Source: Bacillus sp. AFS059628
GTDB lineage: Bacteria; Bacillota; Bacilli; Bacillales; Bacillaceae_G
Direction of reading: 5' to 3'
Length of the DNA: 64,000 nucleotides
Assembly: GCF_002571225.1 (NCBI RefSeq)
Contig: NZ_NVEC01000043.1
Location: 1 to 64,000 of the forward strand
Part shown: positions 26,126-35,231 of the stretch, one piece after another
Position numbering within the stretch: position 1 is the first letter of the stretch
Layout: every line of letters begins with the position of its first letter
Program-made: the position numbers and the translations under genes
The notes under the pieces: model-generated
Seen by the model: the letters and a program-made list of their open reading frames with translations, nothing else
What the model was told of the DNA's origin: nothing
The model's database searches: none

Positions 26126-27127
26126 GTGAAAGGTGAATTACTAAAAAGTATACTTAGCGTTGGAATCGGTCTAGCGGCTTTATATAGTGGATCGTCAGCT
26201 CAAGCGGAAGTGTCTACAAATAAAAATGATACATTAAAAGTGATGACACATAATGTGTACATGTTATCAACAAACTTATATCCGAACTGGGGACAAAGTG
26301 AGCGTGCTGATTTAATTGGAGCAGCAGATTATATAAAGAATCAAGACGTTATTATATTAAATGAAGTGTTTGATAATAGCGCATCAGATCGTTTGTTAGG
26401 AAATTTGAAGAAAGAATATCCAAATCAAACAGCGGTATTAGGTCGTAGTAACGGAAATGAATGGGATAAAACGTTAGGTAACTATTCATCTGCAACGCCT
26501 GAAGATGGAGGCGTTGCAATCGTGAGTAAATGGCCGATCGTTGAAAAGGTTCAATATATATTTTCAAAAGGATGCGGACCAGATAATTTATCAAATAAAG
26601 GGTTTGTATACACGAAAATTAAGAAAAATGATCGTTTCGTTCATGTGATTGGGACACACTTGCAGGCTGAAGATAGTATGTGTGGAAAAACTTCACCTGC
26701 ATCTGTACGTACAAACCAGCTAAAAGAAATTCAAGATTTTATTAAAAATAAAAATATACCAAATGACGAGTACGTTCTATTTGGTGGTGATATGAACGTG
26801 AATAAAATAAATGCAGAGAACAATAGTGACTCAGAGTACGCATCCATGTTTAAAACATTACACGCTTCTATTCCATCTTATACGGGACATACAGCAACTT
26901 GGGATGCGACGACAAACAGTATTGCGAAATATAATTTCCCTGATAGCCCTGCCGAGTATTTAGATTATATTATGGCAAGTAAAGACCATGCGAATCCGTC
27001 ATTTATAGAGAATAAAGTGTTACAACCGAAATCTCCACAGTGGACTGTTACATCATGGCTCAAAAAATATACGTATGATGATTATTCTGATCATTATCCA
27101 GTAGCAGCAACTATTTCTATGAAGTAG
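26126..27127 (+). CDS. sph: Sphingomyelinase C (cereolysin B)
   Basis: Secreted Mg-dependent sphingomyelin phosphodiesterase of 333 residues, haemolytic in combination with phospholipase C. The signal peptide is 27 residues (ends SSAQA), leaving 306 mature residues, the known size. Catalytic residues fit the published mature numbering: Glu53 is Glu80 here in ILNEVFDN, and His296 is His323 in YSDHYPVA. GTHLQAED holds the second key histidine. The start is GTG, with GGAGG eight bases upstream. It has no PlcR box of its own and probably relies on read-through from plcB. Confidence 0.97.
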   Translation: MKGELLKSILSVGIGLAALYSGSSAQAEVSTNKNDTLKVMTHNVYMLSTNLYPNWGQSERADLIGAADYIKNQDVIILNEVFDNSASDRLLGNLKKEYPNQTAVLGRSNGNEWDKTLGNYSSATPEDGGVAIVSKWPIVEKVQYIFSKGCGPDNLSNKGFVYTKIKKNDRFVHVIGTHLQAEDSMCGKTSPASVRTNQLKEIQDFIKNKNIPNDEYVLFGGDMNVNKINAENNSDSEYASMFKTLHASIPSYTGHTATWDATTNSIAKYNFPDSPAEYLDYIMASKDHANPSFIENKVLQPKSPQWTVTSWLKKYTYDDYSDHYPVAATISMK

Positions 27128-27131
27128 TCCT

Positions 27132-27167
27132 AAAAAAGTTTCTTCTTAAATAGGAAGAAACTTTTTT
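27132..27167 (+). terminator. Terminator of plcB-sph
   Basis: AAAAAAGTTTCTTCT pairs with AGGAAGAAACTTTTTT around TAAAT. Confidence 0.88.
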
Positions 27168-27237
27168 ATTTTGTAGAGGAGATTCCAACTTTCTTTCCAA
27201 TATGTATAAGACATATAGAGAAGAGGAGAGAAAAAAT

Positions 27238-28410
27238 GTGGATCGAGGAATTTTTAAAGAAGTTCCATTACCGTGTGCATTTTTGGATGAAGTAGCTTTA
27301 GATAGAAACATTCAATCGATTATAGAATTAAGTGGAAATAAGAAGATTCGTATAGCGAGTAAATCGTTACGTTCTGTTCCGGTTATGCAAAAGATTTTAT
27401 CTGCAAATGATCGTTTTCAAGGTATTATGTGTTTTTCACCTAGGGAAGTTTTGTTTTTAATTGAACAAGGATTCAATGATTTATTGCTCGGATATCCTGC
27501 TTATGATGATAGAGCGTTACATGAAATAAGTTTGCTAACAAAGCAAGGGCTCATTATAACTTGTATGGTGGATTGTGAAGATCATATTGTTTATTTAGAA
27601 AAAATTGCTGAGAAGTCTAAAGGATGTTTTCGTGTTTGCTTAGATATTGATATGAGTAGTCGTTTTTTTAAGCTTCATTTTGGGGTCAAAAGATCACCGG
27701 TAAAAGATGTGCAGGGTGCTTTGAAAATAGTAAAAAGATTGAAGGAATCATCATTTTTAATACTAGACGGTGTCATGGGATATGAAGCACAAATTGCTGG
27801 GGTAGGAGATCACATACCAAATCAACGAGTGAAAAGTAAAGTGATTTCGTACTTAAAGAAGAAATCGGTGTTAGAAGTTAAAGGAAGAAGAGGACATATC
27901 GTAAAAGAAATCCAAAAACTAGGTATTGAATTAAGGTTTGTAAATGGGGGAGGCACAGGAAGCATAAAAACAACTGAGAAAGATAATGCAGTTTCGGAGA
28001 TTACAATAGGCTCTGCTTTTTATGCTCCGAAGCTATTTGATTATTATAAAGAGGTGCAATTTCATCCAGCTGTCGGATTTGCTTTACCAGTTGTGCGTAA
28101 ACCAGCCCCGTTTATTTACACTTGTCTAGGTGGTGGATATATTGCCTCAGGCGCAATCGGGAAAGATAAAGAACCTGAGATTTGGAGGCCAAATGATGCC
28201 AAACTATTAGCTTTAGAAGGCGCTGGTGAAGTACAAACACCAATTTTTTATAACGGTGAGGAACGAGTAGAGATAGGAGATGCTATCTTGTTTCGTCATA
28301 GTAAAGCTGGAGAGTTATGTGAGCGGTTTCCGTTTTTATATCGTGTGAAAGAAGGAGAGATTGTTGGGGAGTATTCAACATATCGGGGGGATGGCCAATG
28401 CTTTCTATAA
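27238..28410 (+). CDS. PLP-dependent alanine racemase-fold protein (D-threonine aldolase-like)
   Basis: Protein of 390 residues with an N-terminal alanine-racemase TIM barrel. The likely PLP lysine is Lys42 in RIASKSLRSVPV, and glycine-rich phosphate-binding VNGGGTGSIKTT lies near residue 240. The C-terminal beta domain has HPAVGFALPVVRKPAP and LGGGYIASGAIGKD, like D-threonine/D-serine aldolase-type enzymes. A GTG start is chosen since GAGGAGAG precedes it; the longer open frame from 27202 has no ribosome-binding site. It overlaps the next gene, a sugar-lactone oxidase, by 13 bases, so the two are coupled. The substrate is unknown. Confidence 0.75.
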   Translation: MDRGIFKEVPLPCAFLDEVALDRNIQSIIELSGNKKIRIASKSLRSVPVMQKILSANDRFQGIMCFSPREVLFLIEQGFNDLLLGYPAYDDRALHEISLLTKQGLIITCMVDCEDHIVYLEKIAEKSKGCFRVCLDIDMSSRFFKLHFGVKRSPVKDVQGALKIVKRLKESSFLILDGVMGYEAQIAGVGDHIPNQRVKSKVISYLKKKSVLEVKGRRGHIVKEIQKLGIELRFVNGGGTGSIKTTEKDNAVSEITIGSAFYAPKLFDYYKEVQFHPAVGFALPVVRKPAPFIYTCLGGGYIASGAIGKDKEPEIWRPNDAKLLALEGAGEVQTPIFYNGEERVEIGDAILFRHSKAGELCERFPFLYRVKEGEIVGEYSTYRGDGQCFL

Positions 28411-29711
28411 AGGGACAAAAATGGAGAAATTGGACAGGGAATGTAGAAGGAACACCGCATTATACGATGTATCCGGAAAGTATACAAGATGTAGTAGAAG
28501 TTGTAGAGCTTGCACGAAAAGAAGGGAAGAAAATTCGCGTTGTCGGTTCAGGACACTCGTTTACCCCTCTTGTGCAGACGGAAGAAATTTTAATTTCTTT
28601 GGATGAATTGAAAGGTATTGTGAATATTGATGAAGAGAAGATGGTTGCCGAAGTATGGGCAGGAACAAAGCTACATGACTTAGGGAAGTTACTTGCAGAA
28701 AAAGGTTATGCGCAAGAAAATTTAGGGGATATTGATTCACAATCGATTGCAGGAGCGATTAGTACAGGGACTCATGGAACGGGTATTACCTTTGGAAGTT
28801 TATCAACACAAGTGATAGAGATTACTGCAGTTTTATCTACAGGTGAGAGTATAGTTTGTTCGGAAACTGAGAATGTGGAATATTGGAGAGCCTTTCAGTT
28901 ATCGCTTGGAATGTTAGGTATCATTGTAAAAATAAAATTGAAGGTTATTCCAGCCTATTCACTTGTTTATAAAAGTGAAAAACAGTCATTATCTACTGTA
29001 ATGAACAAGCTAGAAGAATATAAAAAAAATCGCCATTTTGAATTTTTCGTTTTTCCTTATTCAGATGAAGTACAAGTGAAATTTACAAATGAAACGACGG
29101 GTAAAAAAAGTGATTTGAAATGGCATAAACTCAAGGTAGAGTTGCTTGAAAATAAGATGTTCTCTTTGTTATCTAAAGGATGTAAATGGTTTCCTTCTAT
29201 AAGTAAAGGAGTAAGTCGATTATCAGCTAAAGCTGTACCGAATACAAAAATAATTGGTCCGAGTTATGAAGTATTTGCTACATCTCGTGCAGTTCCATTT
29301 TATGAAATGGAGTATAGTGTTCCGTCAAAGTATATGCAGGTCGTTGTAGAAGAAATATCAAATCTTATTGAAAAGAAAAAGTATAAAGTACACTTTCCGA
29401 TTGAATGTCGTTATGTGAAAAGTGATGATATATGGCTCAGTCCAGCATACGGAAGGGATTCAGCGTACATTGCTGTTCATATGTATAAAGGTATGAAGTA
29501 TGCTGCTTATTTTGGTGAGGTGGAGAAAATTTTTCTAAAGTATGAAGGGCGCCCGCATTGGGGGAAAATGCATACGTTAACGTACGAAAAATTACAAAAT
29601 ATATATCCGGAAATGCATTCGTTTCTAAAGGTGAGAAAGTTACTAGATGAAGCAGAAGTGTTTTCAAATCCTTACACAGAAAAATTATTTACGATTATGA
29701 AAAAAAGCTGA
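28398..29711 (+). CDS. FAD-linked D-arabinono-1,4-lactone oxidase-family protein
   Basis: Flavoprotein oxidase of 437 residues in the vanillyl-alcohol-oxidase superfamily. The FAD-binding domain includes RVVGSGHSFTPL with His53, the position to which FAD is covalently attached in aldonolactone and alditol oxidases, then GDIDSQSIAGAISTGTHGTG. The C-terminal ALO domain ends with RPHWGKMHTLTYEKL near residue 387, matching the HWGK motif of lactone oxidases. No signal peptide is present. The start lies inside the preceding racemase-like gene, suggesting translational coupling. Bacteria of this type do not make ascorbate, so the natural substrate is probably another sugar alcohol or lactone. Confidence 0.83.
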   Translation: MLSIKGQKWRNWTGNVEGTPHYTMYPESIQDVVEVVELARKEGKKIRVVGSGHSFTPLVQTEEILISLDELKGIVNIDEEKMVAEVWAGTKLHDLGKLLAEKGYAQENLGDIDSQSIAGAISTGTHGTGITFGSLSTQVIEITAVLSTGESIVCSETENVEYWRAFQLSLGMLGIIVKIKLKVIPAYSLVYKSEKQSLSTVMNKLEEYKKNRHFEFFVFPYSDEVQVKFTNETTGKKSDLKWHKLKVELLENKMFSLLSKGCKWFPSISKGVSRLSAKAVPNTKIIGPSYEVFATSRAVPFYEMEYSVPSKYMQVVVEEISNLIEKKKYKVHFPIECRYVKSDDIWLSPAYGRDSAYIAVHMYKGMKYAAYFGEVEKIFLKYEGRPHWGKMHTLTYEKLQNIYPEMHSFLKVRKLLDEAEVFSNPYTEKLFTIMKKS

Positions 29712-29737
29712 CAAAGTATTACTTGTCAGCTTTTTTT
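29701..29737. terminator. Bidirectional terminator between convergent genes
   Basis: AAAAAAGCTGACAA pairs with TTGTCAGCTTTTTT; serves the oxidase (plus) and VanZ-RDD (minus) genes. Confidence 0.88.
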
Positions 29738-30870
29738 AGTATGATCGCATTTCTTGTTTGACTAATGTGCTCGTAAAATAGTAACTTATCACGACTAAAT
29801 ACATGTAATAAAACATGAATAATAAATAGACCGTTAATTACGAGTTGGAATAATAATATAACTACTAATACTAAAGGTTCTTTAAGATTTAAGATAGAGC
29901 TACTCGAAAGAATATAATTGATTCCACCTAAAATGAAATAGAATATACCGTAGCGGATGAATAATTCTTTTAGTGTAATACGCTCTGCCTGGCCTTTAAT
30001 GTAAATCCGAAGCAATGCTTTTCCTATTGTTCTTCCATTTGTAAAGTATGGAATGATAATAAAGTAAATGAAAACTGAACATGTAATGAAAAGGAGTTCG
30101 TATACATTTGTATAAGATTGGATGTTAGCGATAAATAGTGAATTCCCTTTGTTTTTAATGAACGGTACAACGATAGATAAGAAAATCCAATCAATTTGCA
30201 TAGCAATGAGACGACGAATAAATCCGACTGGTTTTGTTTCTAAATCAATATGAATATCTAATTCGCTTGTTTTCGGAAGGAAGTACGTAAATATTGGTGC
30301 AATGATAAAACCAATTAAGCCGCCTAGTGTGTTTAAAAACAAATCGTCAATATCAAATAAGCGATAGGCACAATTATAAATACCATATAATCCAGTTACT
30401 TGTGTTAACTCAAAGAACAGCGAAAGGCAAAAAGAAATGCACGCTGTTTGTAAGAAACTACGTCGGAAATAATAACGTAAGTAAATACCGAATGGAACGG
30501 TTAATAGAACGTTAAAAGCAACTTGTAAAAACGCAGACTCCTTTAATAAATAGAAGTACGTAGCTGGTTTCGTTAAAATCGCTGAGGTATGATTACCAAT
30601 CTCTTGTATGAAATAAAATGGTGAGAGCTGCATATGTTGTGTATTAGCCGGTTGTAGGCTACACGTGTCATATGTTTGGGGTAAAGGTAAAATGACAAGA
30701 AAATAGGCATTTAATACATAAAGTAATAATGAGTATAAAATAAATGAACGCCATTTATTTAAATAACCGTACTTGCGATAATTAAATATTAAAAAAGGGA
30801 TTAATAGAAACATTGCTAAAATAGGAAATAAAATAAATGCTGTTTTTATTGGAAATAAATATGCAGTCAA
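29719..30870 (-). CDS. VanZ-RDD fusion membrane protein
   Basis: Membrane protein of 383 residues with two recognisable parts. The N-terminal half (about 1-195) has five helices and VanZ-like features: NVLLTVPFGIYLRYYFRRSF, FELTQVTGLYGIYNCAYRLF and DIDDLFLNTLGGLIGF. The C-terminal half (about 210-365) is an RDD domain with RRLIAMQIDWIFLS and GRTIGKALLRIYIKG. VanZ proteins give low-level teicoplanin resistance in some settings, but most homologues have no known role. The TTG start is chosen for GGAG seven bases upstream. It is monocistronic. Confidence 0.82.
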   Translation of the reverse strand: MTAYLFPIKTAFILFPILAMFLLIPFLIFNYRKYGYLNKWRSFILYSLLLYVLNAYFLVILPLPQTYDTCSLQPANTQHMQLSPFYFIQEIGNHTSAILTKPATYFYLLKESAFLQVAFNVLLTVPFGIYLRYYFRRSFLQTACISFCLSLFFELTQVTGLYGIYNCAYRLFDIDDLFLNTLGGLIGFIIAPIFTYFLPKTSELDIHIDLETKPVGFIRRLIAMQIDWIFLSIVVPFIKNKGNSLFIANIQSYTNVYELLFITCSVFIYFIIIPYFTNGRTIGKALLRIYIKGQAERITLKELFIRYGIFYFILGGINYILSSSSILNLKEPLVLVVILLFQLVINGLFIIHVLLHVFSRDKLLFYEHISQTRNAIILKKADK

Positions 30871-31042
30871 AATGAAACTCCTTTCAATGAAAATTCGTTT
30901 ATCATTATAACGTTAAAAGAACTTGAAAACAAAATTAAAATATTTCGAAATAGAAAAAATTACAAATTTAAACGAAATTAAGTTATACTAACTTTAATAT
31001 AAGGATATTATGATTATTATAAGTTGAGAGAGGGTACAAGAT

Positions 31043-31246
31043 ATGCGATATGAGCTTTTTTCTGTAAGTGGGGATCATATTACAACTTTTGAAAGTGCAT
31101 GGCGTTTTCAGGAGGGAGAACAGATTTTTGTTCATGATGATCAAACAAAACGAAATTTTATTATTATCCGCCTAACGCATGATGTATTTCAACAAAATAA
31201 ACATGTTATTCGTTTGTATTGTCAAGAAAAGAAAGTATACGCATAA
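31043..31246 (+). CDS. Small hypothetical protein, 67 aa
   Basis: Unrecognised soluble protein of 67 residues, mixed alpha/beta by composition (MRYELFSVSGDHITTF and IIIRLTHDVFQQNKHVIRL). No signal, membrane segment or metal motif is seen. A good ribosome-binding site (GAGAGAGGG) and a dedicated terminator support it as real. It stands alone between a divergent VanZ-RDD gene and a convergent ABM-fold gene, and context gives no role. It may be a small regulatory or stress protein, but this is not supported directly. Confidence 0.6.
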   Translation: MRYELFSVSGDHITTFESAWRFQEGEQIFVHDDQTKRNFIIIRLTHDVFQQNKHVIRLYCQEKKVYA

Positions 31247-31287
31247 AAGGGCCCCTCTTACTGTACAAAAAAAGTAAGAGGGGCTTT
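31246..31287. terminator. Bidirectional terminator
   Basis: GCCCCTCTTAC pairs with GTAAGAGGGGC around a 12-base loop, with weak T tracts. It serves the 67-residue gene and the convergent minus-strand gene. Confidence 0.7.
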
Positions 31288-31296
31288 ACATGTCTT

Positions 31297-31596
31297 TTAG
31301 GAATGGCAAGCGAGAGGATCGTGCATATAGGTAGCATTTGATTTTGAAGAAAGGATATAGTTACGTTTCCAAGTTTCAATTTCTTCTCTTTGAGAAAGCC
31401 ATGTATGATAATTTTGTTGTGTTTTCCATAACATACGAATCATATATTGTGCATCATCACTTGTACGATGCATATGTAAAAATTCTATATTAATACAACC
31501 ATTTGTTCCAGGGGATGGATAACATTTTTCAAGCGAATTAAGTAGTTCATTTTCATAACTATATTTAATGCGAATGAGTTTAGTAACAATAAACAT
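31297..31596 (-). CDS. Probable antibiotic-biosynthesis-monooxygenase (ABM) fold protein
   Basis: Small protein of 99 residues. The arrangement of an N-terminal strand MFIVTKLIRIKYS, a helix, a central strand with MIRMLWKTQQNYHTWLSQ, and a terminal basic helix resembles dimeric alpha/beta-barrel ABM proteins, a family that includes haem-degrading IsdG. The Trp-Lys and TWL pattern fits, but the haem-ligand His and Asn of IsdG cannot be confirmed. The start ATG follows AGAGGTG; the open frame extends 32 codons further without a ribosome-binding site. Function is uncertain. Confidence 0.6.
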   Translation of the reverse strand: MFIVTKLIRIKYSYENELLNSLEKCYPSPGTNGCINIEFLHMHRTSDDAQYMIRMLWKTQQNYHTWLSQREEIETWKRNYILSSKSNATYMHDPLACHS

Positions 31597-31737
31597 ATGA
31601 ACACCTCTTTTGCGATAATGGTAGAAAAGATTTATTATAATAAATATTATACTATTCAGAAAATTTAAAGTAAATGATAGGTTTAACTTCATAGAGTTAT
31701 AAAAAAACGAGTCGCTTTTTGATTTGTAAGTTTCACC

Positions 31738-32550
31738 TTATAAGAAAATAAGAGTAAGTACACCTACGATAATGCAATAGAAAGAGAAATATTTTAAATT
31801 TCCTTTTGCCATAATGTTCATAAACCATTTTAACGAAATATATGTCATGATAAATGTTGCGATAAAAGCAACGACATATGGTACGAATAGTGTATCTAGA
31901 TTTGGATCTTTTGCAATGTCTGTAATACTTAGTAATAAGCCACCTAAGCTAACAGGGATATATAGTAGGAATGAGAAACGAAGTGCTGTTTCTTGCTTCA
32001 TACCAAGTAACATCGCCACTACAATTGTTGCACCTGAGCGGCTTATTCCAGGAATTAGTGCGCAAGCTTGTGCTAATCCGACGATGATTGCATCTTTCAT
32101 AGAAAGATCGCCATCATTTTTACGTCCACGCAAATTTCTAATAATCCAGAGACCGACAGCGGTAATAAGAAGGGAAATCCCAACCATCTTCACACCTTTT
32201 AAGTACTGGTCGATGTAATCCTTAAATAAAACACCAATAACACCTGCTGGAATCGTCGCAACAACAAGATAAATAATAAAGAAGAAATCTGATTTTGCGT
32301 CCTCTGCTCTTGTAAAGATATAAGATAGACCATTCTTCGTTAGACGAATTAAGTCCTTTCTATAAATAAGTAACACAGCTAATAATGAAGCTGAATTAAC
32401 AAGTAGTTCGAAGCTAAACCCTTCTATTTTTAGTCCTAGCAAGTGCTGTGCTAAAACGAGATGCCCGCTTGAAGAAATCGGAATGGGTTCTGTTAGTCCT
32501 TGGAACAGACCAAGAATTAAATATTTTAAAATGTAGTGAAATTGTTCCAT
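31738..32550 (-). CDS. uppP: Undecaprenyl-diphosphatase
   Basis: Integral membrane phosphatase (BacA/UppP family), 270 residues, about eight helices. It removes one phosphate from undecaprenyl diphosphate to recycle the lipid carrier of peptidoglycan synthesis, and raises bacitracin tolerance when abundant. The first motif is [16 protein letters not shown] (Glu21 and SSSGH at 26-30), and the second is [17 protein letters not shown] near residue 165, both at the active site. The group carries several uppP paralogues, so this copy may not be essential. It starts with AAGGAGG upstream of ATG. Confidence 0.95.
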   Translation of the reverse strand: MEQFHYILKYLILGLFQGLTEPIPISSSGHLVLAQHLLGLKIEGFSFELLVNSASLLAVLLIYRKDLIRLTKNGLSYIFTRAEDAKSDFFFIIYLVVATIPAGVIGVLFKDYIDQYLKGVKMVGISLLITAVGLWIIRNLRGRKNDGDLSMKDAIIVGLAQACALIPGISRSGATIVVAMLLGMKQETALRFSFLLYIPVSLGGLLLSITDIAKDPNLDTLFVPYVVAFIATFIMTYISLKWFMNIMAKGNLKYFSFYCIIVGVLTLIFL

Positions 32551-32646
32551 AATAACCTCCTTGTTTAATAGTCTAAAGAAATAACTTGTCCATTATAACA
32601 AAGATACAGATGAATATTGAGAAGAAATAAATATTCGAAATATAAT

Positions 32647-32678
32647 AAAAATCCCTTATAAAAGTATAAGGGATTTTT
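32647..32678. terminator. Terminator of chemotaxis-type transducer gene
   Basis: AAAAATCCCTTATA pairs with TATAAGGGATTTTT around AAAG, with T and A runs for both strands. Confidence 0.85.
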
Positions 32679-32682
32679 ATTA

Positions 32683-33627
32683 TTAATGAGAAACTACTGT
32701 TTCTTCAAGACTTTTTGTTAATTGAACATCGACTTTCTCAGCATCATGAATGTGATTCATAATAGTAGTATTTAACTTTTGGAACATTTGTTGTGTATTA
32801 GCAAATTCGCGTAATATATCATCATTACAAGATTTTTGGTTTTCGATAGCTTTAATAACATTGGTAGCACCGTTTTGTAACGTTTGAATCATAATTAAAA
32901 TATTTTCGATTCTAGCATTTGTATCGGCACTCATTTCTACACCTTCATCGACTAAATGTAAATTATCTTTTGTATTATCGTATGCTTTTTCAATTTCTTC
33001 TTGAATTTTTTTCGTTAAGTTGCCGATGTTTTTTGTACTTTCCGCTGTACTTTCTGCTAGTTTTCTTACTTCATTAGCAACGACAGCGAATCCTTTACCG
33101 TGCTCTCCAGCACGCGCAGCTTCAATACTCGCATTTAAAGCAAGTAAATTTGTTTGTGCTGCAATGTTTTGAATGACTTCTACAATTTGCTCGATTTCTT
33201 TTGAACGTTCACTTAAATGATTCATACTGTTAGACGTACGCTGAGATTGTTCACCTAATTTGTTAATTACAATAAGTAAACGGTGAACAGATTCTTTACC
33301 TTCATTAGAACAGTCAATAATTTCTTCAATAGATTGAATTAAACTTTGTTCTTTTTGTAACATTTCGTTGTTCAATTCATTGGAATGTGTCGTGCGCATT
33401 GAAACATTTTCGAAACATGAGTTTAATTGTTGAACTAAATTTTGAAGTGTATGGTGCTGGCTATTTACAAGTTTATGCTCTTGAACAACGCTTTGTACAC
33501 GATCGTGGATAGAAGAAATAGTCTCTTGTTGTTCGATATCCTTTTGTTTTAATTCTGCTTCTAGTTCTTGTATACGACTTTCTAATTGATCAATTTTATG
33601 TTGGAGTGATTTCTTTTGAGTAAACAT
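32683..33627 (-). CDS. Soluble methyl-accepting chemotaxis-type signal transducer
   Basis: Cytoplasmic protein of 314 residues without membrane helices. The N-terminal part (about 1-110) is a long coiled coil ([20 protein letters not shown]). The C-terminal MCP signalling domain contains the highly conserved hairpin tip [20 protein letters not shown] followed by [19 protein letters not shown], which docks CheA and CheW. No PAS, globin or ligand domain is seen, so any input is through the coiled coil or a partner. It is monocistronic with its own terminator. The protein lacks a C-terminal pentapeptide for CheR tethering. Confidence 0.88.
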   Translation of the reverse strand: MFTQKKSLQHKIDQLESRIQELEAELKQKDIEQQETISSIHDRVQSVVQEHKLVNSQHHTLQNLVQQLNSCFENVSMRTTHSNELNNEMLQKEQSLIQSIEEIIDCSNEGKESVHRLLIVINKLGEQSQRTSNSMNHLSERSKEIEQIVEVIQNIAAQTNLLALNASIEAARAGEHGKGFAVVANEVRKLAESTAESTKNIGNLTKKIQEEIEKAYDNTKDNLHLVDEGVEMSADTNARIENILIMIQTLQNGATNVIKAIENQKSCNDDILREFANTQQMFQKLNTTIMNHIHDAEKVDVQLTKSLEETVVSH

Positions 33628-33792
33628 ATATTTATTTCAACCGCCTTTAGAAGTTATATTTTCTCTATATTTGGATTTTAGCATCTTTTATAATTTTTAA
33701 ATATAGGAATTGTTAAATATTTAAGAATCTATTACATTTTATGCATAATTCCCTTTTTTTCGTCATGAAAAATAAACTGTATTTAATGGTAT

Positions 33793-33809
33793 TGTAAACA
33801 AACTGTAAA
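33793..33809 (+). promoter_or_regulatory. WalR (YycF) box
   Basis: TGTAAA-CAAAC-TGTAAA matches the WalR consensus TGTWAH-N5-TGTWAH exactly, 38 bases before the 3D-domain wall-protein gene. WalRK controls autolysins such as B. subtilis YocH and CwlO. Confidence 0.72.
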
Positions 33810-33847
33810 ATAAATCATGTATAACTGTATAAGAAGGGAGTCGGATT

Positions 33848-35119
33848 ATGAACTATTTTAAGCGAATCAGTAGTCTAGTATTAGCAGGAATTATAGGTCT
33901 TTCTAGTACAGTCGCTGTTAAAGCAGAGTCAAACGACGAGAAACTTAACAACATGCAACAGCAATTGCAGCAAAACGATGCAGAAATGCAAAAGAAAGAG
34001 CAAGAGAAGCAAGCTGTTAGTAAAGAAATTCAAGGTATCGAAAACGAACTACATAATTTAAATAATACAATTGCAAAAAATAAAGAGGATCAAGCTGCTA
34101 TTCAACGTAAAATCGATGAAACACATAAGCAGATTGAGCAAAAAAAGAACGAAATTGTCGTTTTAGAGGATAAAGTCCTTGCTCGTAAAGATATTATGAG
34201 AAAACGTATGGTTTCTGTTCAAAACAGTTCAAATACGAGTTTAGTAGTAGAAGTTGTAGTAGAGTCAAAGAACTTTGCAGACTTCTTACAACGTATGAAC
34301 GCAGTTTCTACTATTTTAGAAGCTGATAAAGAAATTTTACGTCTACAAGAACAAGATCTTCGTCAAATTGAAGAAGATAAGAAAACAATTGATGAAAAAG
34401 AAGCATCTTTAGTAGTAGACAAACAAAAATTAGCAAAAGCACAAGCTGAGTTGCAAGATAACTTGAAAAAACGTCAAGCTAACTTACAAACAGTTCAAGA
34501 TAAATATAATCAGGTTGCAAGCCAACTTAATTTAGCTGCAGAAGAAAAAGCTAAAATCGAATCAAACATGAAGGCAGTACAAGAAACGATTGCTCGTGAG
34601 CAAGAAGCAGCAAGAATTGCAGCGGAAGAGCGTGCAAAAGCAGAAGCGGCTGCAAAAGCAGAGCAAGAAGCTTTAGCGAAAGCACAAGCAGAAATTGCTG
34701 AAAAGCAAAAGCAAGCAAAAGCTAGTAAACCAGCTGAACCAGTTGCTAATAATAATTCGAAGGTAGAACCTGCACAACCTGAACCACCTTCTAAGCCAAC
34801 TGCTGGTGGGAAAGAAATTTATGTAGAAGCTACAGCTTATACAGCGGATCCAGCGGAAAATGGTTATGCACCAGGTCAACAAGTATTTTCTGCATGGGGA
34901 CACTATAACTTAACTGCAAACCCAGGAATGAAATTAATTGCTGTAGATCCAAATGTTATCCCATTAGGTAAGACTGTAAATGTTGAAGGTTATGGAGTAG
35001 CAATTGCAGCCGATACTGGTGGAGCTATTAAGGGGCATAGAATTGATGTTTTAATGCCAGATAAAGGTTCATCAAGTAGCTGGGGCAGAAGAACAGTTAA
35101 AGTTACAATTTTAAACTAA
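33848..35119 (+). CDS. Secreted cell-wall protein with CwlO-type coiled coil and 3D domain
   Basis: Secreted protein of 423 residues. A signal peptide (to about residue 26, TVAVKA) is followed by a long coiled coil (about 30-250) of the CwlO/PcsB type, including RKDIMRKRMVSVQNSSNTS and NFADFLQRMNAV. A Lys/Ala/Glu-rich and Pro-rich linker leads to a C-terminal 3D domain (from about 325, EIYVEATAYTADP), with DTGGAIKGHRIDVLMP carrying the three Asp residues of lytic transglycosylase-like MltA folds. It likely remodels peptidoglycan. The WalR box upstream supports this role. Confidence 0.9.
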   Translation: MNYFKRISSLVLAGIIGLSSTVAVKAESNDEKLNNMQQQLQQNDAEMQKKEQEKQAVSKEIQGIENELHNLNNTIAKNKEDQAAIQRKIDETHKQIEQKKNEIVVLEDKVLARKDIMRKRMVSVQNSSNTSLVVEVVVESKNFADFLQRMNAVSTILEADKEILRLQEQDLRQIEEDKKTIDEKEASLVVDKQKLAKAQAELQDNLKKRQANLQTVQDKYNQVASQLNLAAEEKAKIESNMKAVQETIAREQEAARIAAEERAKAEAAAKAEQEALAKAQAEIAEKQKQAKASKPAEPVANNNSKVEPAQPEPPSKPTAGGKEIYVEATAYTADPAENGYAPGQQVFSAWGHYNLTANPGMKLIAVDPNVIPLGKTVNVEGYGVAIAADTGGAIKGHRIDVLMPDKGSSSSWGRRTVKVTILN

Positions 35120-35124
35120 CATGT

Positions 35125-35160
35125 AATCCAACTTTACAATACGTAAAGTTGGATTTTTTT
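35125..35160 (+). terminator. Terminator of 3D-domain gene
   Basis: AATCCAACTTTAC pairs with GTAAAGTTGGATT around AATAC, followed by T. Confidence 0.88.
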
Positions 35161-35231
35161 ATGAAACTAATGTTAAGTAGAGTTTACATTTTGTTAAGGT
35201 TAGCATACAATATAAATGAGAGGTGGTAAAT

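Noticed and set aside
27202-27237. Longer start for the racemase-fold gene
   Set aside because: No ribosome-binding site precedes 27202, and GAGGAGAG lies inside this stretch at correct spacing to the GTG at 27238.
31681-31737. Terminator after uppP
   Set aside because: The AAAAAGCGA/CTCGTTTTTTT pairing is short and imperfect; too weak to list.
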